From Arion vulgaris (Eukaryota > Mollusca > Gastropoda > Stylommatophora > Arionidae), in NCBI GenBank assembly GCA_020796225.1, contig CM036767.1:16274427-16338426 (forward strand): 64,000 nucleotides of DNA, given 5' to 3'. The notes beneath the pieces were generated by a model, which was not told the origin of the DNA, did no database searches, and worked only from the letters and a program-made list of their open reading frames with translations. How positions within the stretch are numbered: position 1 is the first letter of the stretch; each line of letters starts with the position of its first letter. Of the stretch, positions 25,451 to 37,659 are shown one piece after another. The position numbers were made by a program, and so were the translations under genes.

Positions 25451-25636
25451 ACACAATATGCAACACACAGTCCACACCATGACAAGTCCTCCACACAAGA
25501 AATAAGGCCAATACACCCTGATATAACCAAGAAGACATATGTCTTAGGTTGAAAGGCGTGCCTTGGCCACATAGATGTACTCCTACCCACTAATCCACCA
25601 CCAAATCACAACAAGTACTACCTATCACAACAACAC

Positions 25637-25895
25637 CTGACAAGAAAGTCCCACTCAACAATGCACTCCCTACCACATACCCCTGACAAGAAAGTCCCAC
25701 TCAACAATGCACTCCCTACCCACAACATCCATGACAAGAAAGTCCCACTCAACAATGTACTCCCTACCCACAACATCCATGACAAGAAAGTCCCACTCAA
25801 CAATGTACTCCTCCCCTTACCCACAACATGACACCACCTGACAAGAAAGTCCCACTCAACAATGTACTCCCTACCCACAACATCCCTGACAAAGA
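25637..25895. repeat. About 48-bp minisatellite, 5.3 units
   Basis: GACAAGAAAGTCCCACTCAA begins units near 25639, 25685, 25732, 25780 and 25839, with a partial sixth. It is unrelated in sequence to the array at 25158. Confidence 0.9.
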
Positions 25896-26596
25896 ACAAA
25901 CAAGAATATATCAATATACGTCTTCATAAAACTAATTATATATCAAAAAGAATCAATAATACATAACGACAAAGCTTGCTTCTGATTCCATATGTTCGTG
26001 CCTGAATCCTGTGATTCTTTCAGAGGCATGTAAAATGCAAAGAATGGATTTAGACTACAAATTTTCGTCTGTGGAATTCAGTTAATTTTTCTGCTACCTC
26101 TCTCCAACTACGTCATTCAGGCAGCGTCTGAGTTACAACTGAATTTAGCTTAATCGACAACAAATCAATATGTAGTTATATCATGGCCGTAGCGGCAAAT
26201 AATCTGTCTTATTTAAGATCCATAAATCTTGCTTTGATCTTCTCGTGTGCGATAAGTAAATTGGAATATAATGGAACATAAAAGATACATTTAACGTGCG
26301 TGTCTTAGAAGACGTTATTTAGAGATAATCTTCAGTCACGATTGTTTACAGCAGCGATGTTCGTCATGGCGGAATTGTGATACATCCCTGGCGGCCTATT
26401 TTACCCACCGGCTTCAACTCTAATTAGAATTTCAAGAAAATAATTATTTCTTAATAACAGTATGTTTCGGTTTTTTTTCGTAGGCACAATTTTAAAAAAA
26501 TTAAATATTTAGTCAGGATTAGGTTGTAATGTTATTTTCTAGTAGTGTTACTATTAATATTACTTTATTATTACTGTTGTAATTGTCACACTATGT
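25896..26596. other. JNK intron 2, unassigned
   Basis: AT-rich, no recognised element. Confidence 0.35.
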
Positions 26597-26890
26597 GGGT
26601 GGTGGAGGTGTTGAATAAGGTCAAGACACAGAGAAGGCGTATCATCAATATAAGAAAGAGGCAGTCATCATTTTTCGGATATGTGATGAGGAAGGAGGTT
26701 TATAACACAGTGTAACAACCAGTGAAATCGAGGGTAGACGAGACAGAGGAAGACACAGGGAGAAAATGTTGGATATCCTGACTCCATGGCACGGAGGAGC
26801 GTCAACATCTGAGATGATAGCAAACATCAGAGACAGATGTTTGTGAAGATCCATGATCACCTACGCCAGCCGGTACCTGATGATGATTAT
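26597..26890 (+). mobile_element. RTE-like LINE 3' fragment, (TGA)n-tailed family
   Basis: Collinear with 17050-17335: GTATCATCAATATAAGAAAG, GAGCGTCAACATCTGAGATG, then a TGATGATGATTA tail. Confidence 0.8.
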
Positions 26891-27344
26891 TGTCACACTG
26901 CACCTGCGCCTTCACGGTCATTAGTCAGATGCGCCCCAATACATAAAAACGTTTGCTAGAAATGGTCTATAGAATACTGCAAATATGAACAACGTGTTGT
27001 CAACTGCGTCTAGCACATGTGTTCATTATGGAGTATTATCTCTCTATTCTGCTCGGTGTAAGACATTCTTTTCAACAAGTCTAAGATATTCAGTATGTTA
27101 CATCCTCACTTGATGCGATCAATCGAAGGTCATGTTCTCCCAAGACTCTAGGTTCAAGTCTAGTGTCTTTACATCAAGAACATAAACACCCGTAAACTCA
27201 AGTTGTAGTTACCCATCTCCCTCGCCGCAAAGAGATCACAAAATGATATGCACAGGAATGCGACCATTTTTTAAATGTCAGTCATCGCAGTTTGTGCATG
27301 ACGCAGTACACAATTCAAAGTCCGACTAGTGAGAGCACTATTAA
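26891..27344. other. JNK intron 2, unassigned
   Basis: No recognised element. A lone B-box-like CTAGGTTCAAGTCTAG near 27149 may be a SINE scrap. Confidence 0.3.
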
Positions 27345-27522
27345 TACTATATCCGAAGTAGGATAATGCACGACTGTATGACGAGGGACACTGATAATAA
27401 GGAAAGCATCTTTCACGCAAAAACAGACAGAAGCAACATACCAGGTATACCAGGTCTTCTCTTCTCCTCCCCCATACCTGAACTGATAGCTGGCGAACCA
27501 AGAAGAAGAATAAGAGTACTAA
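27345..27522 (+). mobile_element. SINE E, partial
   Basis: CGAAGTAGGATAATGCACG, GAGGGACACTGATAATAAGG and an AAGAAGAAGAAT end. Confidence 0.6.
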
Positions 27523-28042
27523 TGAGACATGATTCTATTGGTTAGTAGTTAACAGATCCGATATCGCGACACTCCAGTCTAATAATAGTGTCTATGCATT
27601 ATAACAAGTTTGTTTCACTGATGTCAGACACAATTAGGCAAAATGAAAACTATACAATTGTGAACAACACATATAGTGATCGACTGTCTCGACGAATGAC
27701 AATGAAATAGCCACTCAAGACTTATCCAGCAACAACTCACAAGACGTTAGAGAACCGACTCTAGACTAGATATACATAACTCAGCGCTGGAAGGAAGATG
27801 TAAGACAACAGATGCAAAGATCAGAGGGAGAATAGCTAGAGAACGCCAGTGAGGAAATGGAGATACGACCAGTGAATGCTGGCGTGTGTGTGTGTGTGTG
27901 TAAAGTTGAACTCTGTAATTGATCTAGCTCGCCGAATGTGATGGATATTGATCGCAAAATTGGATACTGCAACATTGAGACAAAATATGGTTTGAGAAAT
28001 AACTGACGAAAGAGATTACTGGGGTAATAGAAGAAAAAGCTA
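27523..28042. other. JNK intron 2, unassigned, with (GT)n
   Basis: A GT microsatellite lies at 27884-27902; otherwise no recognised element. Confidence 0.35.
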
Positions 28043-28175
28043 CCTCTGAAGTCGGAGAAGAAACGCCTGTATGGCGAGGGACACTAATTTAACAGGAAAG
28101 CCGGTCTTCACGTAAAAATCAGTCAGAAACGCCCAGACTACGCCGGAATTCTTAGTGGACGAACATAAGAAGAAG
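28043..28175 (+). mobile_element. SINE E, partial
   Basis: ACCTCTGAAGTCGGAGAAGA, ATGGCGAGGGACACTAATTT, CACGTAAAAATCAGTCAG and an AAGAAGAAG end. Confidence 0.65.
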
Positions 28176-28412
28176 ATGATAACATGAGTGCGAAAATTGA
28201 AACGATGTTAGAACAAATACTATATACAGTGCGTCTGAGATGATAAGATAGTGAGGTAAAAGAGCATATCATCACTTCCATAAGAAATCATATATCAATA
28301 ATTATAATAACAGACATATTGTTAACAAACTATTTATTTCATGAGGTGTTTACCATAATAAAATTTGACAGAACGATGCCGAATTCTACTACCAATGAAT
28401 TGAAGATGCCAC

Positions 28413-28640
28413 GCCCTTGTGGTGCCGGGGCAAGCAAGGGAAACAAAGAATAGTACCACTGCGACCCACAATGCATATCGGGAAGTTACCCTAGTAAATA
28501 AAAGCATCGCAGAAATTGGATGTGCTGGCCTACTTGTAGGCGCATAACTGGCACAAAGTACAATCGCTCTTAAGACTCGGATCACATACAAATCACACAG
28601 ACTGGTTAACAAGTGGTCAATATGAAGCGTTGGAAGAACA
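28413..28640 (+). mobile_element. SINE A copy
   Basis: GCCCTTGTGGTGCCGGGGC to ATATGAAGCGTTGGAAGAAC, with a 30-bp internal deletion before GGGAAGTTACCC. Confidence 0.75.
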
Positions 28641-29099
28641 AGTCAGTGTGAAATATCTTACCTATATACAGCGAGAGCATTAAAACATGCTTAGGGAATT
28701 CCAGAAATGTAGACACAAGAATATTAAACTCTAGAAACACTTAATTCCATAGAGAAAAGCAAAAATATGAAAAGTCAGAGATTGAATCATATTCTGTCGC
28801 TGGTAGAACCAGGATAGAAGATTATAACAAGGAAGACGGACAATACAGAGACACGACAATTATTAGCAGTCAATATACGGTACAGGAAATGCTTGCACAT
28901 TTAGGTGAGGAAAATATCGACAACAGAACCAAATCGTGGAATAACTGACGTAGGTTGACGACCCAAATGACGAAAGATGGGACATAATAACCAGATGCAT
29001 GAGCTGATAGCCAATATAAGCGGACGTGTAGTGCGTGGGTCAAGTAGTGTTAGACAGCAAGAATATTAGAATGAAAGTATTCAACATATTTCGCAGTTA
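28641..29099. other. JNK intron 2, unassigned
   Basis: A-rich, no recognised element. Confidence 0.35.
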
Positions 29100-29545
29100 G
29101 AGAGAGAGTTTCAAATTAAGTGACCATCACGAACACCGAGTGTCATTAACAGAAATCAAGACACATACCAAGCGAAAATACAAAGAGTTGTGGAGGCAAC
29201 AAACATACAGCAAACACCCACAAGATGCCATCAGCAATCTAAACAGAAAACAGCACACAACAATCTTTCTTCTAAGAACATGTCAATGCATGCTCAACCA
29301 TCACATGCACAGAATAAAGCCTGCTCAGAGTGCGTGTCAGACAGAAACACAGACTCCAGAGCACATCCTGCAGCCATGTCCATCATACACACACCAATGA
29401 AACGAACCATGGCCCCATGAACGAAGCTTACAGAGCAAGCTATGGAGAACTCTCAAGGAACTCCAACCGACATGCAGCTGCATAGAGACAGCCCATCTCA
29501 TGGTTTAGAGAAGCATACGAAACCGAAAGCAAAGAAGAAGTAACT
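29100..29545 (+). mobile_element. Jockey-like LINE C-terminal fragment
   Basis: Reads SLTEIKTHTKRKYKELW, FLLRTCQCMLNHHMHRIK and TQTPEHILQPCPSY. This is the post-RNase H region of jockey/I-type LINE proteins with the conserved TxEHILQxC. Some Cys residues of the usual CPCG motif are missing. It ends in an AAAGAAGAAG tail near 29530. Confidence 0.7.
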
Positions 29546-30460
29546 ATAAAATAGTAAGTATCCACCCTAGAAGTACATCACGTAACTAAAGAACCAACAG
29601 TAAAAACGAAATCATATAACATATGTAAACAGAAGTAGGAATATATAAGCATACCTACGTACCATCCTCTATTATGGAGTCGGCTTAAAGAGCTAGAAAG
29701 ACAGCCAGCCTGAATCGATAACCTGGAGATGTATGTAATTAGACTAAACAATCGCGTACCCCGCGAAACCAGAAATCACAGACCACGGCACTGGAAGTGA
29801 AAGAAATAAACTATAACTATAGGAGAATATATTAGAATACTAATGTTAGAGCGCCCTAATTTCTACGAGGGTCGTACAATAGTACTAGAAGCTTATTATG
29901 AACAAACCGTCACCAATTACGCTTATGTTAAAAGGTGAGGTGTACGTTTGAATTTGGTTAACCTCTATAAACTATTTCGCGGTGTTATATTAACTCCTTG
30001 TGGACCAAATGCCACATAACGTGGCTTTGGGTTGACGCCTTTTACTAGGAGCCGCACTAAAGGACGTTTTTTTAAATTCTAAAAACAAATGGCTTGTAAA
30101 ACATGGCATTTGCTCTGGTACACTAAGAGTTAACCACTACCGTGCCTGAATAAATACATTTGAAATCAAATACAAGTGAATGTGTCTATAAAATTGTCCA
30201 AGTGCAAGCACAAAGATGAATACTATTGTATCAGCCTACGCAAATAAGTGTCATTGGTATGTGGACATGACGTCGGAGCGAAAACTGTTAAGTGTTCCAT
30301 TGACAACTCTGGTAAAGAATAACCATTATATTATGTTACAATGCAGAAGCCAGACATGCTTGGAACTCACACGGATCCGAGAAAGAACAGCTATTCTTCA
30401 TCTATTGTCTTTTCATTTTAGGGCCGTTGGAGATTTATTGTATGATTCTATATGTTCTGT
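29546..30460. other. JNK intron 2, unassigned
   Basis: No secure similarity. The last 250 bp lead into a hammerhead-like motif at 30490. Confidence 0.3.
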
Positions 30461-30489
30461 GCCGTGTTAGAAATTCACTTCTGTTGTAT

Positions 30490-30535
30490 CCTTTGCTTGA
30501 TAAAGGCATTTTGGTCGAAACGTTGCTGTGTGTCG
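30490..30535 (+). other. Hammerhead-like motif, possible Penelope-like element remnant
   Basis: CTTGATAAAGGCATTTTGG followed directly by TCGAAACGTTG has the order of hammerhead core 1, a small stem (GGC/GTC) and GAAA. This resembles the CTGATGA...GAAACG signature found at ends of Penelope-like elements. Core 1 departs from the consensus, so activity is unlikely. Confidence 0.3.
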
Positions 30536-30600
30536 TTATTGTTTTTATATTTTGTAAAACTACAGTACTTTGTTTTGACGTTTTTCGCATTGCTACATAG

Positions 30601-30764
30601 TTCTTCTTCTTTGCGTTCGTTCTTTACGACCAATTTTAATCACTATTTGTGATATGTTTGATCTTTTCAAGAACTTTATACGTTGCACATTGGTTAGGCC
30701 TAAACGCATAGACTTCCACGTTTAGGACACATGCATCCGATTTCAGCAAACCTCCTGCTACATA
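30601..30764 (-). mobile_element. SINE B, 5'-truncated
   Basis: TTCTTCTTTGCGTTCGTTC to CACATGCATCCGATTTCAGC; the head is absent. Confidence 0.75.
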
Positions 30765-30939
30765 GTTTTACTGTAGTCTTCCTTATATCAAAATATCTCA
30801 TACATTATACTTACTGGTACTCGTACTATAAGTAACCTGGAATAATCACCAGCCCAGTTAACAAGCATCATCAACCAATTTTATACCAAACTAGAGAAAT
30901 CACCTACCACAAAATGTCCTTACTACTATAGATCTAGAC

Positions 30940-31378
30940 CAGCGTTTCCCAAAGTGGGCGGTACCGCCTCCCAGTGGGCGCTGAAACGTTCTAAGGGTGG
31001 GGGGCGATAGTAGATTGGGGGGTTCAGACGATTAGGGTCGTTGGCTCTTAAAGAAGAAATTAATAATAAATATTTTAAAATAAATTATTTTCTTGAATGA
31101 ATAATCATTTAAAATTTGAATTCTGCATTTTAATTCATCTTATGTCCGTCCTACACGATCCATTTTTTCATCAATGTTATATTTCCTGCATATAATCATT
31201 TGAAAATTGACCATGTATTACAGAAATATATATCAATTTTCTATGTCAAATAGAAAATAGAACATGTATATATATATATGGGAAAGATAGCGTTGACAAA
31301 CTGTTATAATGTGAGGGAGCGTTATAAAGTTTATGTTGTGCAAAGTGGGCGGTGGGCCGAAAAGTTTGGGAATCTATG
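30940..31378 (+). mobile_element. Complete non-autonomous hAT element (MITE), 439 bp
   Basis: Ends are CAGCGTTTCCCAAAGTGGGC and AAAAGTTTGGGAATCTATG, imperfect inverted repeats with the hAT-type TTCCCAAA core. A perfect 8-bp duplication ATCTAGAC lies at 30932-30939 and 31379-31386. There is no coding capacity. It is in opposite orientation to the copy at 39920. Confidence 0.93.
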
Positions 31379-31386
31379 ATCTAGAC

Positions 31387-31653
31387 TAATAGAGCTATAT
31401 AGAGAATAGTAGAGACAGCTTAATCAAGAAAAAACAAACAAGTATAACTAGAAACAGCAAATGGACAGATTATGATGTTACAGTACAATCAGATGAAGCA
31501 GCACATATAAATTAACTAAACACTCTTTGGTTCAAATAATAAAAAGTAGTCTACGAGTGTTTTTTTCCACCGACTTTGGTTAACAATTATAGTCTATATT
31601 TAAAAGTGGTCTATACATTCCACTCCCTTCTCACAAGCCGTAAAACGACTAGG
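31387..31653. other. JNK intron 2, unassigned
   Basis: AT-rich, no recognised element. Confidence 0.35.
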
Positions 31654-31815
31654 AGGGTTAGGTCGTAGTTCCGGCGATTTTAAACTGTAAGCAAATGACG
31701 TACAATGAATAAAATGTTTAGGTTGAGCAGGCCGGCGACCTTGCACTGTAAACAAATATCGAAAAATGGTTAAAGGGTTAGTCGTGGGGGCCGGCGACCT
31801 TACACTGTAAAAAAA
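31654..31815. repeat. Degenerate tandem repeat of about 55-60 bp, three units
   Basis: Each unit carries GGTTA or GGTTG, then CCGGCGA followed by CACTGTAA or AACTGTAA and an A-rich stretch. The last unit ends in a 15-base A run. Confidence 0.65.
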
Positions 31816-32269
31816 AAAAAAAAGCTAGCAGCTACAGAAACAAGAAAAAATAATCAGAATGCTCATGAATTGTGTGGAAATATTTTTGTCTCTGCCCTAT
31901 GCACCCTGACCTTAGGTGCGATGAGGTCTGGTTATACGTTCATCCAGAAATAAACTCACATCTTTAAGAAGTAAAGAGGTTCTAATTAGATAAATGGAAT
32001 GGAAATCAATGCACAGTAAGAAGAGAGAAATCATGTTATCAGTTAATACTGTTGGAAACTAAAGTAAAAAAAGGGAGTCTAGATATACCAAAACAGCAAT
32101 AACATGTTTTTATTTCACATAAACAATACAGCATGAATCGTGACATATCCTTTACAAGACGTCGCAATCAAACATAGTAAACGAGTTGATTTTCTAGGCA
32201 CCACTTATTCGTTCAGTAGTTTGCATTGCTTTCTGAACGGTGAGGTCTATTTTTATCGTTCGTAAAAAT
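31816..32269. other. JNK intron 2, unassigned
   Basis: No recognised element. Confidence 0.35.
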
Positions 32270-32378
32270 CAATCCACGGGAACAAATTTACCTTCAAACC
32301 GCCAGTCGTAGAGTTAGAACCAGGTACCCTTGGGTTATGATTGTGCTCACTACCGTTAAGCGACAGACGCCCACAAAA
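32270..32378 (-). mobile_element. SINE G-like tRNA-derived scrap
   Basis: On the minus strand TTAACGGTAGTGAGCACA and CCTGGTTCTAACTC are spaced as tRNA A and B boxes. Confidence 0.45.
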
Positions 32379-32439
32379 TATAATACACAAGGTCAATAAA
32401 ATATGAAACTGTAAAATAATAAGATAACTTTACAGTGTG

Positions 32440-32690
32440 TGCGTATGTGCACACGCACACACGTGTCTCTCTCAAATCTAATGATTGGCTTACATTTCGT
32501 CTCATTGTCCTTCTTCAACCCAGCAAATAGGGTCAATTGTATCATTAAAAAAGACAGTGTATTTGTGTGAAAAAGAGATGCATAGTGTGTGTATGTGATA
32601 GAGAGAGACCACGTGTTATCTGACAAGAAACACAGCGAGAGAGAAAGAGACAATGTCTGATTTTTTAAAAAAAGGCACTGTGTGTACGTG
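32440..32690. repeat. GT/GA-rich degenerate minisatellite
   Basis: GAAAAAGAGATGCATAGTG, then GTGTATGTG and ACGTGTTATCTGACAAGAA recur in the same order in the longer array at 36505-36945. Confidence 0.65.
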
Positions 32691-33129
32691 TGCTAAAAAG
32701 ACAAGAGTCTATTGAGATATACTGATTACTGAAGAAATCATACAAAGGTCAGAGCACTAAGTGAGTTCTGAACAATAGAAGGGCTGATTTCTATCATAAA
32801 GTAGACAACATTGTATAATAATAACAGGACATTAACAAATTATATCTTGGAGTAACAGCTGCAAACGGCACTACGTGGATAATGTTTTGTTATCTCAGAA
32901 AACGCCATTTCATTACTTTTGTTCCACCATAACAGCTGAACCCACTCTAGAATATGTGCCTGCCCCGCAAAAGCAATTTCTGTGCTCTTTAAGTGGTAGT
33001 GGCTGTAACAAATTCATTTTACATATACATAAAGTGACCGATCTCCTGTGTGAAACCTCACTTCATAGGGTAGAACGATACAATTTTTTGAACCGCAATA
33101 GGGATAAATACAAAAAGATGTCAGAATAA
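32691..33129. other. JNK intron 2, unassigned
   Basis: No recognised element. Confidence 0.35.
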
Positions 33130-33417
33130 TACAGAAGGCAATAGTAGCTTAAATCGCATTCAGAAATTTGTGGACATCTAAAGAAATCAAATCTCGAAGC
33201 AAGATATATTAAATTTAATATTAAATTAAATATAATTTAAATTAAAAATAATATTAAATTCCAATGTTAAAGCAGTTCTGGTGTCTGTGCAAAATAAAGG
33301 GACTGAGATGGTATGATTGGGTCCCAAATGAGTTTATGTATAGACAGAGAAAGATCCCAGTGAACCAAGAGGCGGAGAAAAGATGCTGCAGCTGGATAGG
33401 AGACTCCTTGGGGAAAC
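33130..33417 (+). mobile_element. RTE LINE C-terminal fragment, left part (split)
   Basis: AATACAGAAGGCAATAG, CCAATGTTAAAGCAGTTCTG and LRWYDWVPNEF with CCSWIGDSLGKL match the C-terminal domain of the RTE LINE. It is cut by the GC-rich element and resumes at 35346. Confidence 0.7.
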
Positions 33418-35345
33418 TAGCCAAATATCAGAACGTAATGTACGTGCACCAACCTTCAGCACCTATTTGAGCACAATCGCTTAACCTTCGGTGGGGTGCT
33501 CGATTTCAGCCAGCTATTGTGTGCGGTTCGCTCTCCGCTAGCCTTTGACTGTCCCCAGCCGTAACCCACAAGGCAGTGGGTTGCTATTTTCTTTCAGAGC
33601 AGCGACCCTTAGACGGCCTGCCCTCCCGGGCTTTTGAACGCCATCTGCCCAGCAAAATCGGTCGTTTTAATGAACACCTTGGTTTGCCGCCAGTTCAGGT
33701 TTGTTTGCGGTTTGCTCCGCTAGCCTTTGATTGTCCCCAATCAAAACTACAAGGCAGCAGTAGTTCCCTGCGAGCGGAAACGCGCACTGGCTTTACCTCT
33801 GCTGGGCTTTCCAGTTGCTCTGTGCATTTGGGTGGGACGCACACCATGCTTGCTGCCGCCGCGCGTGCACTGGTTTTGCCTCTGCTGTGCTTTTCAGTTC
33901 TGCTCATGTGGGTGGGACGCACACCCTCTTGCCTATCATGCTCGCTGCTGCAGTGCTTACCTTTCTTTCCACGCTTGCCGTGTCGGCCTGCCCCTCGATG
34001 AGGCCCACTATGATGGCTTTGCCAGCGTACGTGCTAGCTCTGCCCTGATGCCTTGTCACCATCGACTTTTTCCGTGCTCACATTTTTCGTGCCTTCCGTG
34101 TCGTACACCCTTTGCCTGGGCTGTCACTGTCTGTGACTCAACCCGTCCCCCACGACATAGGGTCACGGGTCTCGCCCCATGTGGTGCTACCCTTGCAACG
34201 TGTGTGTGCTTGCTCTGCCCTGGTGCCTACCTCACCATGTCCGTCAATTCCCACTGGGCTGTCCGACTTCGAAAGGGCAAAATCCGAGTTTTGCCCCATG
34301 ATGCCCACATGCAACTCAACTCGGCACCCAGCATGCTCATCGGCTCTAGAGAGGCGGATCAAGAGAGAGCATGCGCGGGCTCCGAATTTCGCCACACGCA
34401 GGTCATTGTTCCTCCCAACTCATCACCCAGCATCCTCAAAGGCTCAAGAGTAGTGCCTCAAGAGAGAGAATGCGCGGGCTCCGAATTTCGTCGCGCGCGG
34501 GCTCCGAATTTCGTCGCGCGCGGGCTCGAATTTTCGTCGCACGCGGGTCGACGTCCCTTCGGTGGTTTTGATTCGTGCCTCTCTGTGATGAGGGCTAGAC
34601 TTTTGACCTATGCGGAACATCGTGAGGGCAGATAGGAGGAACTCATCACCCTGCACCCTCATCGGCTCAAGAGAAGTGCATCAAGAGAGAGGATGCGCTG
34701 GCTCCAAGTTCCGTCCCGCAAGGTCCACATGTGTTGTTCTAGCGTTTCCCATTGTCCGGGAGAGGCGAGCATTAATAGTCACTCTGGGAAGGGGGACTGC
34801 CTAGAGTAGTTGATAGTAGCTCGGCCTGCTAGCTGTGAGACGCCTCATAGCTCGGGTTCGAACCTACTGTCCGGCATTTGTTCGAGTCCCCTGGTCTTAC
34901 TCAGGACGATAACGTGAGTACCTCTGAAGTCGGAGAAAATCTGCCTGTATGGCGAGGGAATACTAATTACGAGTACATTGAGCACACGGCTGCCAGTGTA
35001 AGTAATTTACAATGTGCACGCTGCTGCCATTGTAAGAAATTGGAAAACGGATTTTCACGCAAAAATCAGTTTCAGAGATGAAACTTCGTCTGAGTTGAAA
35101 GCGGACGGAAAAAAAAAAAAAATCACTCTGGGAGTTCGCTCGTCTGTGTTGCGAGCGGATCCCATCAAGCATGACTACCTTGCATCTCTACTTGCCCCAG
35201 AGTAGCTCTCCCACGCCACCTGTCCTCTTAGCCAGACCGGAACTACCGTCTGTTACCAGGGTCACCACTTGGAGGTGAGAGCAGGGGATTAGAGCCACCT
35301 CCCTAATCCTGGCGCGCTGCTTCCTTGCGCCTTTGACCCCAGGGC
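33418..35345 (+). mobile_element. GC-rich element of unknown class, copy 1
   Basis: About 1.9 kb of GC-rich DNA, sharply different from the AT-rich surroundings. It runs from CAAATATCAGAACG to CGCCTTTGACCCCAGG. Nearly all segments recur in the same order in copy 2 (59811-61248): GGTTTGCTCCGCTAGC, CTGCGAGCGGAAACGCGCAC, GAGAGAGCATGCGCGGGCTC and GTTCGCTCGTCTGTG. The middle contains degenerate repeats of 170-180 bp and a short GCGCGGGCTCCGAATTTCG repeat. No protein domain was recognised; long open frames here reflect base composition. A SINE E is inserted at 34790. Confidence 0.75.
34790..35122 (+). mobile_element. SINE E, full length, nested in GC-rich element
   Basis: 333 bp flanked by the perfect 11-bp duplication TCACTCTGGGA (34779-34789, 35123-35133) and ending in an A-run tail. 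The tRNA-like head has a perfect B box GGTTCGAACC at 34855-34864. The core ACCTCTGAAGTCGGAGAAA to CACGCAAAAATCAG defines the family. Confidence 0.85.
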
Positions 35346-35543
35346 CATTTCTTTAAACCCGCAGGGAAAGTGAAAGGGAGAAAAGACTAGAAAGAGAATT
35401 GGAGGCAGAGGTAATGAATGATATACTACAGAAGAGCTGGAAATGAGCTGCAAGAAACAGCTGAAGATAGGAAGACTTAGCATGAGTTTGCTGAGGACAT
35501 ATGCACCCAACCAGAGTTTAAAAGAGCACAAGAGAGACAAAGT
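35346..35543 (+). mobile_element. RTE LINE C-terminal fragment, right part
   Basis: AAACCCGCAGGGAAAGTG, AGAAGAGCTGGAAATGAGC, GATAGGAAGACTTAGCATGA continue the fragment at 33130-33417 toward its 3' end. Confidence 0.75.
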
Positions 35544-35904
35544 TGATTAGCCGCCCCTATTGATAATTCTCTCTGCCGTGCTGATGGAGAGAAGGGATGC
35601 ACTCTTTAGGATTATTACCATCAGAATTGATATGCATCTGTATTGGATTCTTGCAAGGCTCACTGCTTTATTACCTATGTTGTTCAATATCTACACTTTC
35701 AAAGTAATCAAATCCCTACAATGGGATTTCATGAGATACATTGGTATATTTTTTAGCACACGATATCATATCCAGGGATCTATAGAAGATTCACTTTAAT
35801 ATTTAAAAATTATGTCCACTTGTTAAGCTTGTAATTATAATGTAAAAGTAAAAAAACCTTTTTATACCTTGAGGCATATTGGGTAATATGGTGTCAGGCC
35901 CATA
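35544..35904. other. JNK intron 2, unassigned
   Basis: AT-rich, no recognised element. Confidence 0.35.
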
Positions 35905-36114
35905 TTTTTCATTGACTGGGGACACGGTGGGTGACGTGGTCAACATCATGTCGGCCACCTTTACTTGCCAGTGCTTTTCCTGGTACCCAATAAAGCTGGT
36001 TCGATCTGAGAGCCGTAATGGCCGGAACAATATTTCAAGTCCACTGTGGAATTGAACCCAGACCATTACTTTAAGAAGCGAGTTTACTAACAACTACGCT
36101 ACTGCGGCTCTCTC
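35905..36114 (-). mobile_element. SINE G, tRNA-headed
   Basis: The minus strand begins GAGAGCCGCAGTAGCGTAG with TTGTTAGTAAACTC (A box) and TCTGGGTTCAATTCC (B box). The body contains GGTACCAGGAAAAGCACTGG. Confidence 0.65.
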
Positions 36115-36504
36115 AATTATAGTGTACTTGTGCAAACTATACTTAAAAGGATGAACAAGAACATTTCAAGCCCGTATCGGGCTCACTAGTCATCTACGCA
36201 CAAACAGACAAACATAACGCAACTACATTCCCTTGGATGCAAATTTGTGTGGTCATCATCACTCAATGATGGACGATCATCACACTTAAAAGGAATAAGT
36301 GCATATATGTATTTGTACTTTATGATGGTAACATAACGTGTGCACAATTATGGATACTTACAAACGGGTTTTTTCTAATTAAAATACTTGTATTTTATGT
36401 ATATGTTCATTAGTAAATACTATTTGTTTTTCTTGATATATGAAAAGCTCAAGCTGAAAATAAAAATTTATGAGAGAATGGGAAGTTAGACTGGTTTTAA
36501 AAAG
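36115..36504. other. JNK intron 2, unassigned
   Basis: AT-rich, no recognised element. Confidence 0.35.
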
Positions 36505-37138
<634 letters not shown>

Positions 37139-37204
37139 CTAATATTAGATCAAACCGGTTAGTGACAAAATAGCAACACATGTCACAAATATATTCTTAA
37201 AAAA

Positions 37205-37447
37205 GGGTTTAAAAGCCAAAGGATTGACTTCATTGCACCGGGTTTTACCCCATATGGCTCAGTCCTCTCCGCAGAAATGGCACGCCACCTGCCGAGAGTA
37301 TTGCCAAAGCACGAACTCCGTAGCTCCGGCAACAATCCTAGGGTCTCTGGAAAAACTGCACTCGTAACAGAAGGCGCGGTCCGTATTCGAACCCACGACC
37401 TTCGACTCGCAAGGCAAAGGGCTTAACCACTCAGCCACAGAGACCGC
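37205..37447 (-). mobile_element. SINE H with well-kept tRNA-like head
   Basis: The head is 37376-37447 on the minus strand: GCGGTCT at the 5' end can pair over seven bases with GGACCGC at the 3' end. The A box TGGCTGAGTGG is exact and the B box is GGTTCGAATAC. The body (37205-37375) matches 11776-11950. A three-base excess between acceptor and D arm and the attached body argue against a working tRNA. Confidence 0.7.
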
Positions 37448-37659
37448 AAAAATATATTCTTATTGGTTATTGAACCGACGTTATAGCATAAAGGGTTAAC
37501 CCATATGTGTAGAGTATTTTTCGGCAGATGTTGAAGGGCATACGTGCTGCTGGTTCTCATGACACGCTGGATAAAAAACACTCCTCATTCTGTTACTCAG
37601 AAATCCAGTTCTGATCGCATAACGTGTGTTTTTTAAAACACATTTTAAAAACAATTTGC
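37448..37659. other. JNK intron 1, unassigned
   Basis: No recognised element. Confidence 0.3.

Noticed and set aside
28334..28612. 92-codon minus-strand frame
   Set aside because: It is the antisense of a SINE A copy; the same frame appears at other copies such as 38377-38586 and 55763-55957.
33576..34635. Overlapping open frames up to 302 codons in the GC-rich element
   Set aside because: Several frames on both strands are open at once, as expected from GC-rich DNA. The matching frames are not kept in copy 2, and no domain was recognised.
37376..37447. Functional tRNA gene
   Set aside because: Good acceptor and boxes, but an extra three bases before the D arm and an attached 170-bp body shared with 11776-11950 show a SINE.
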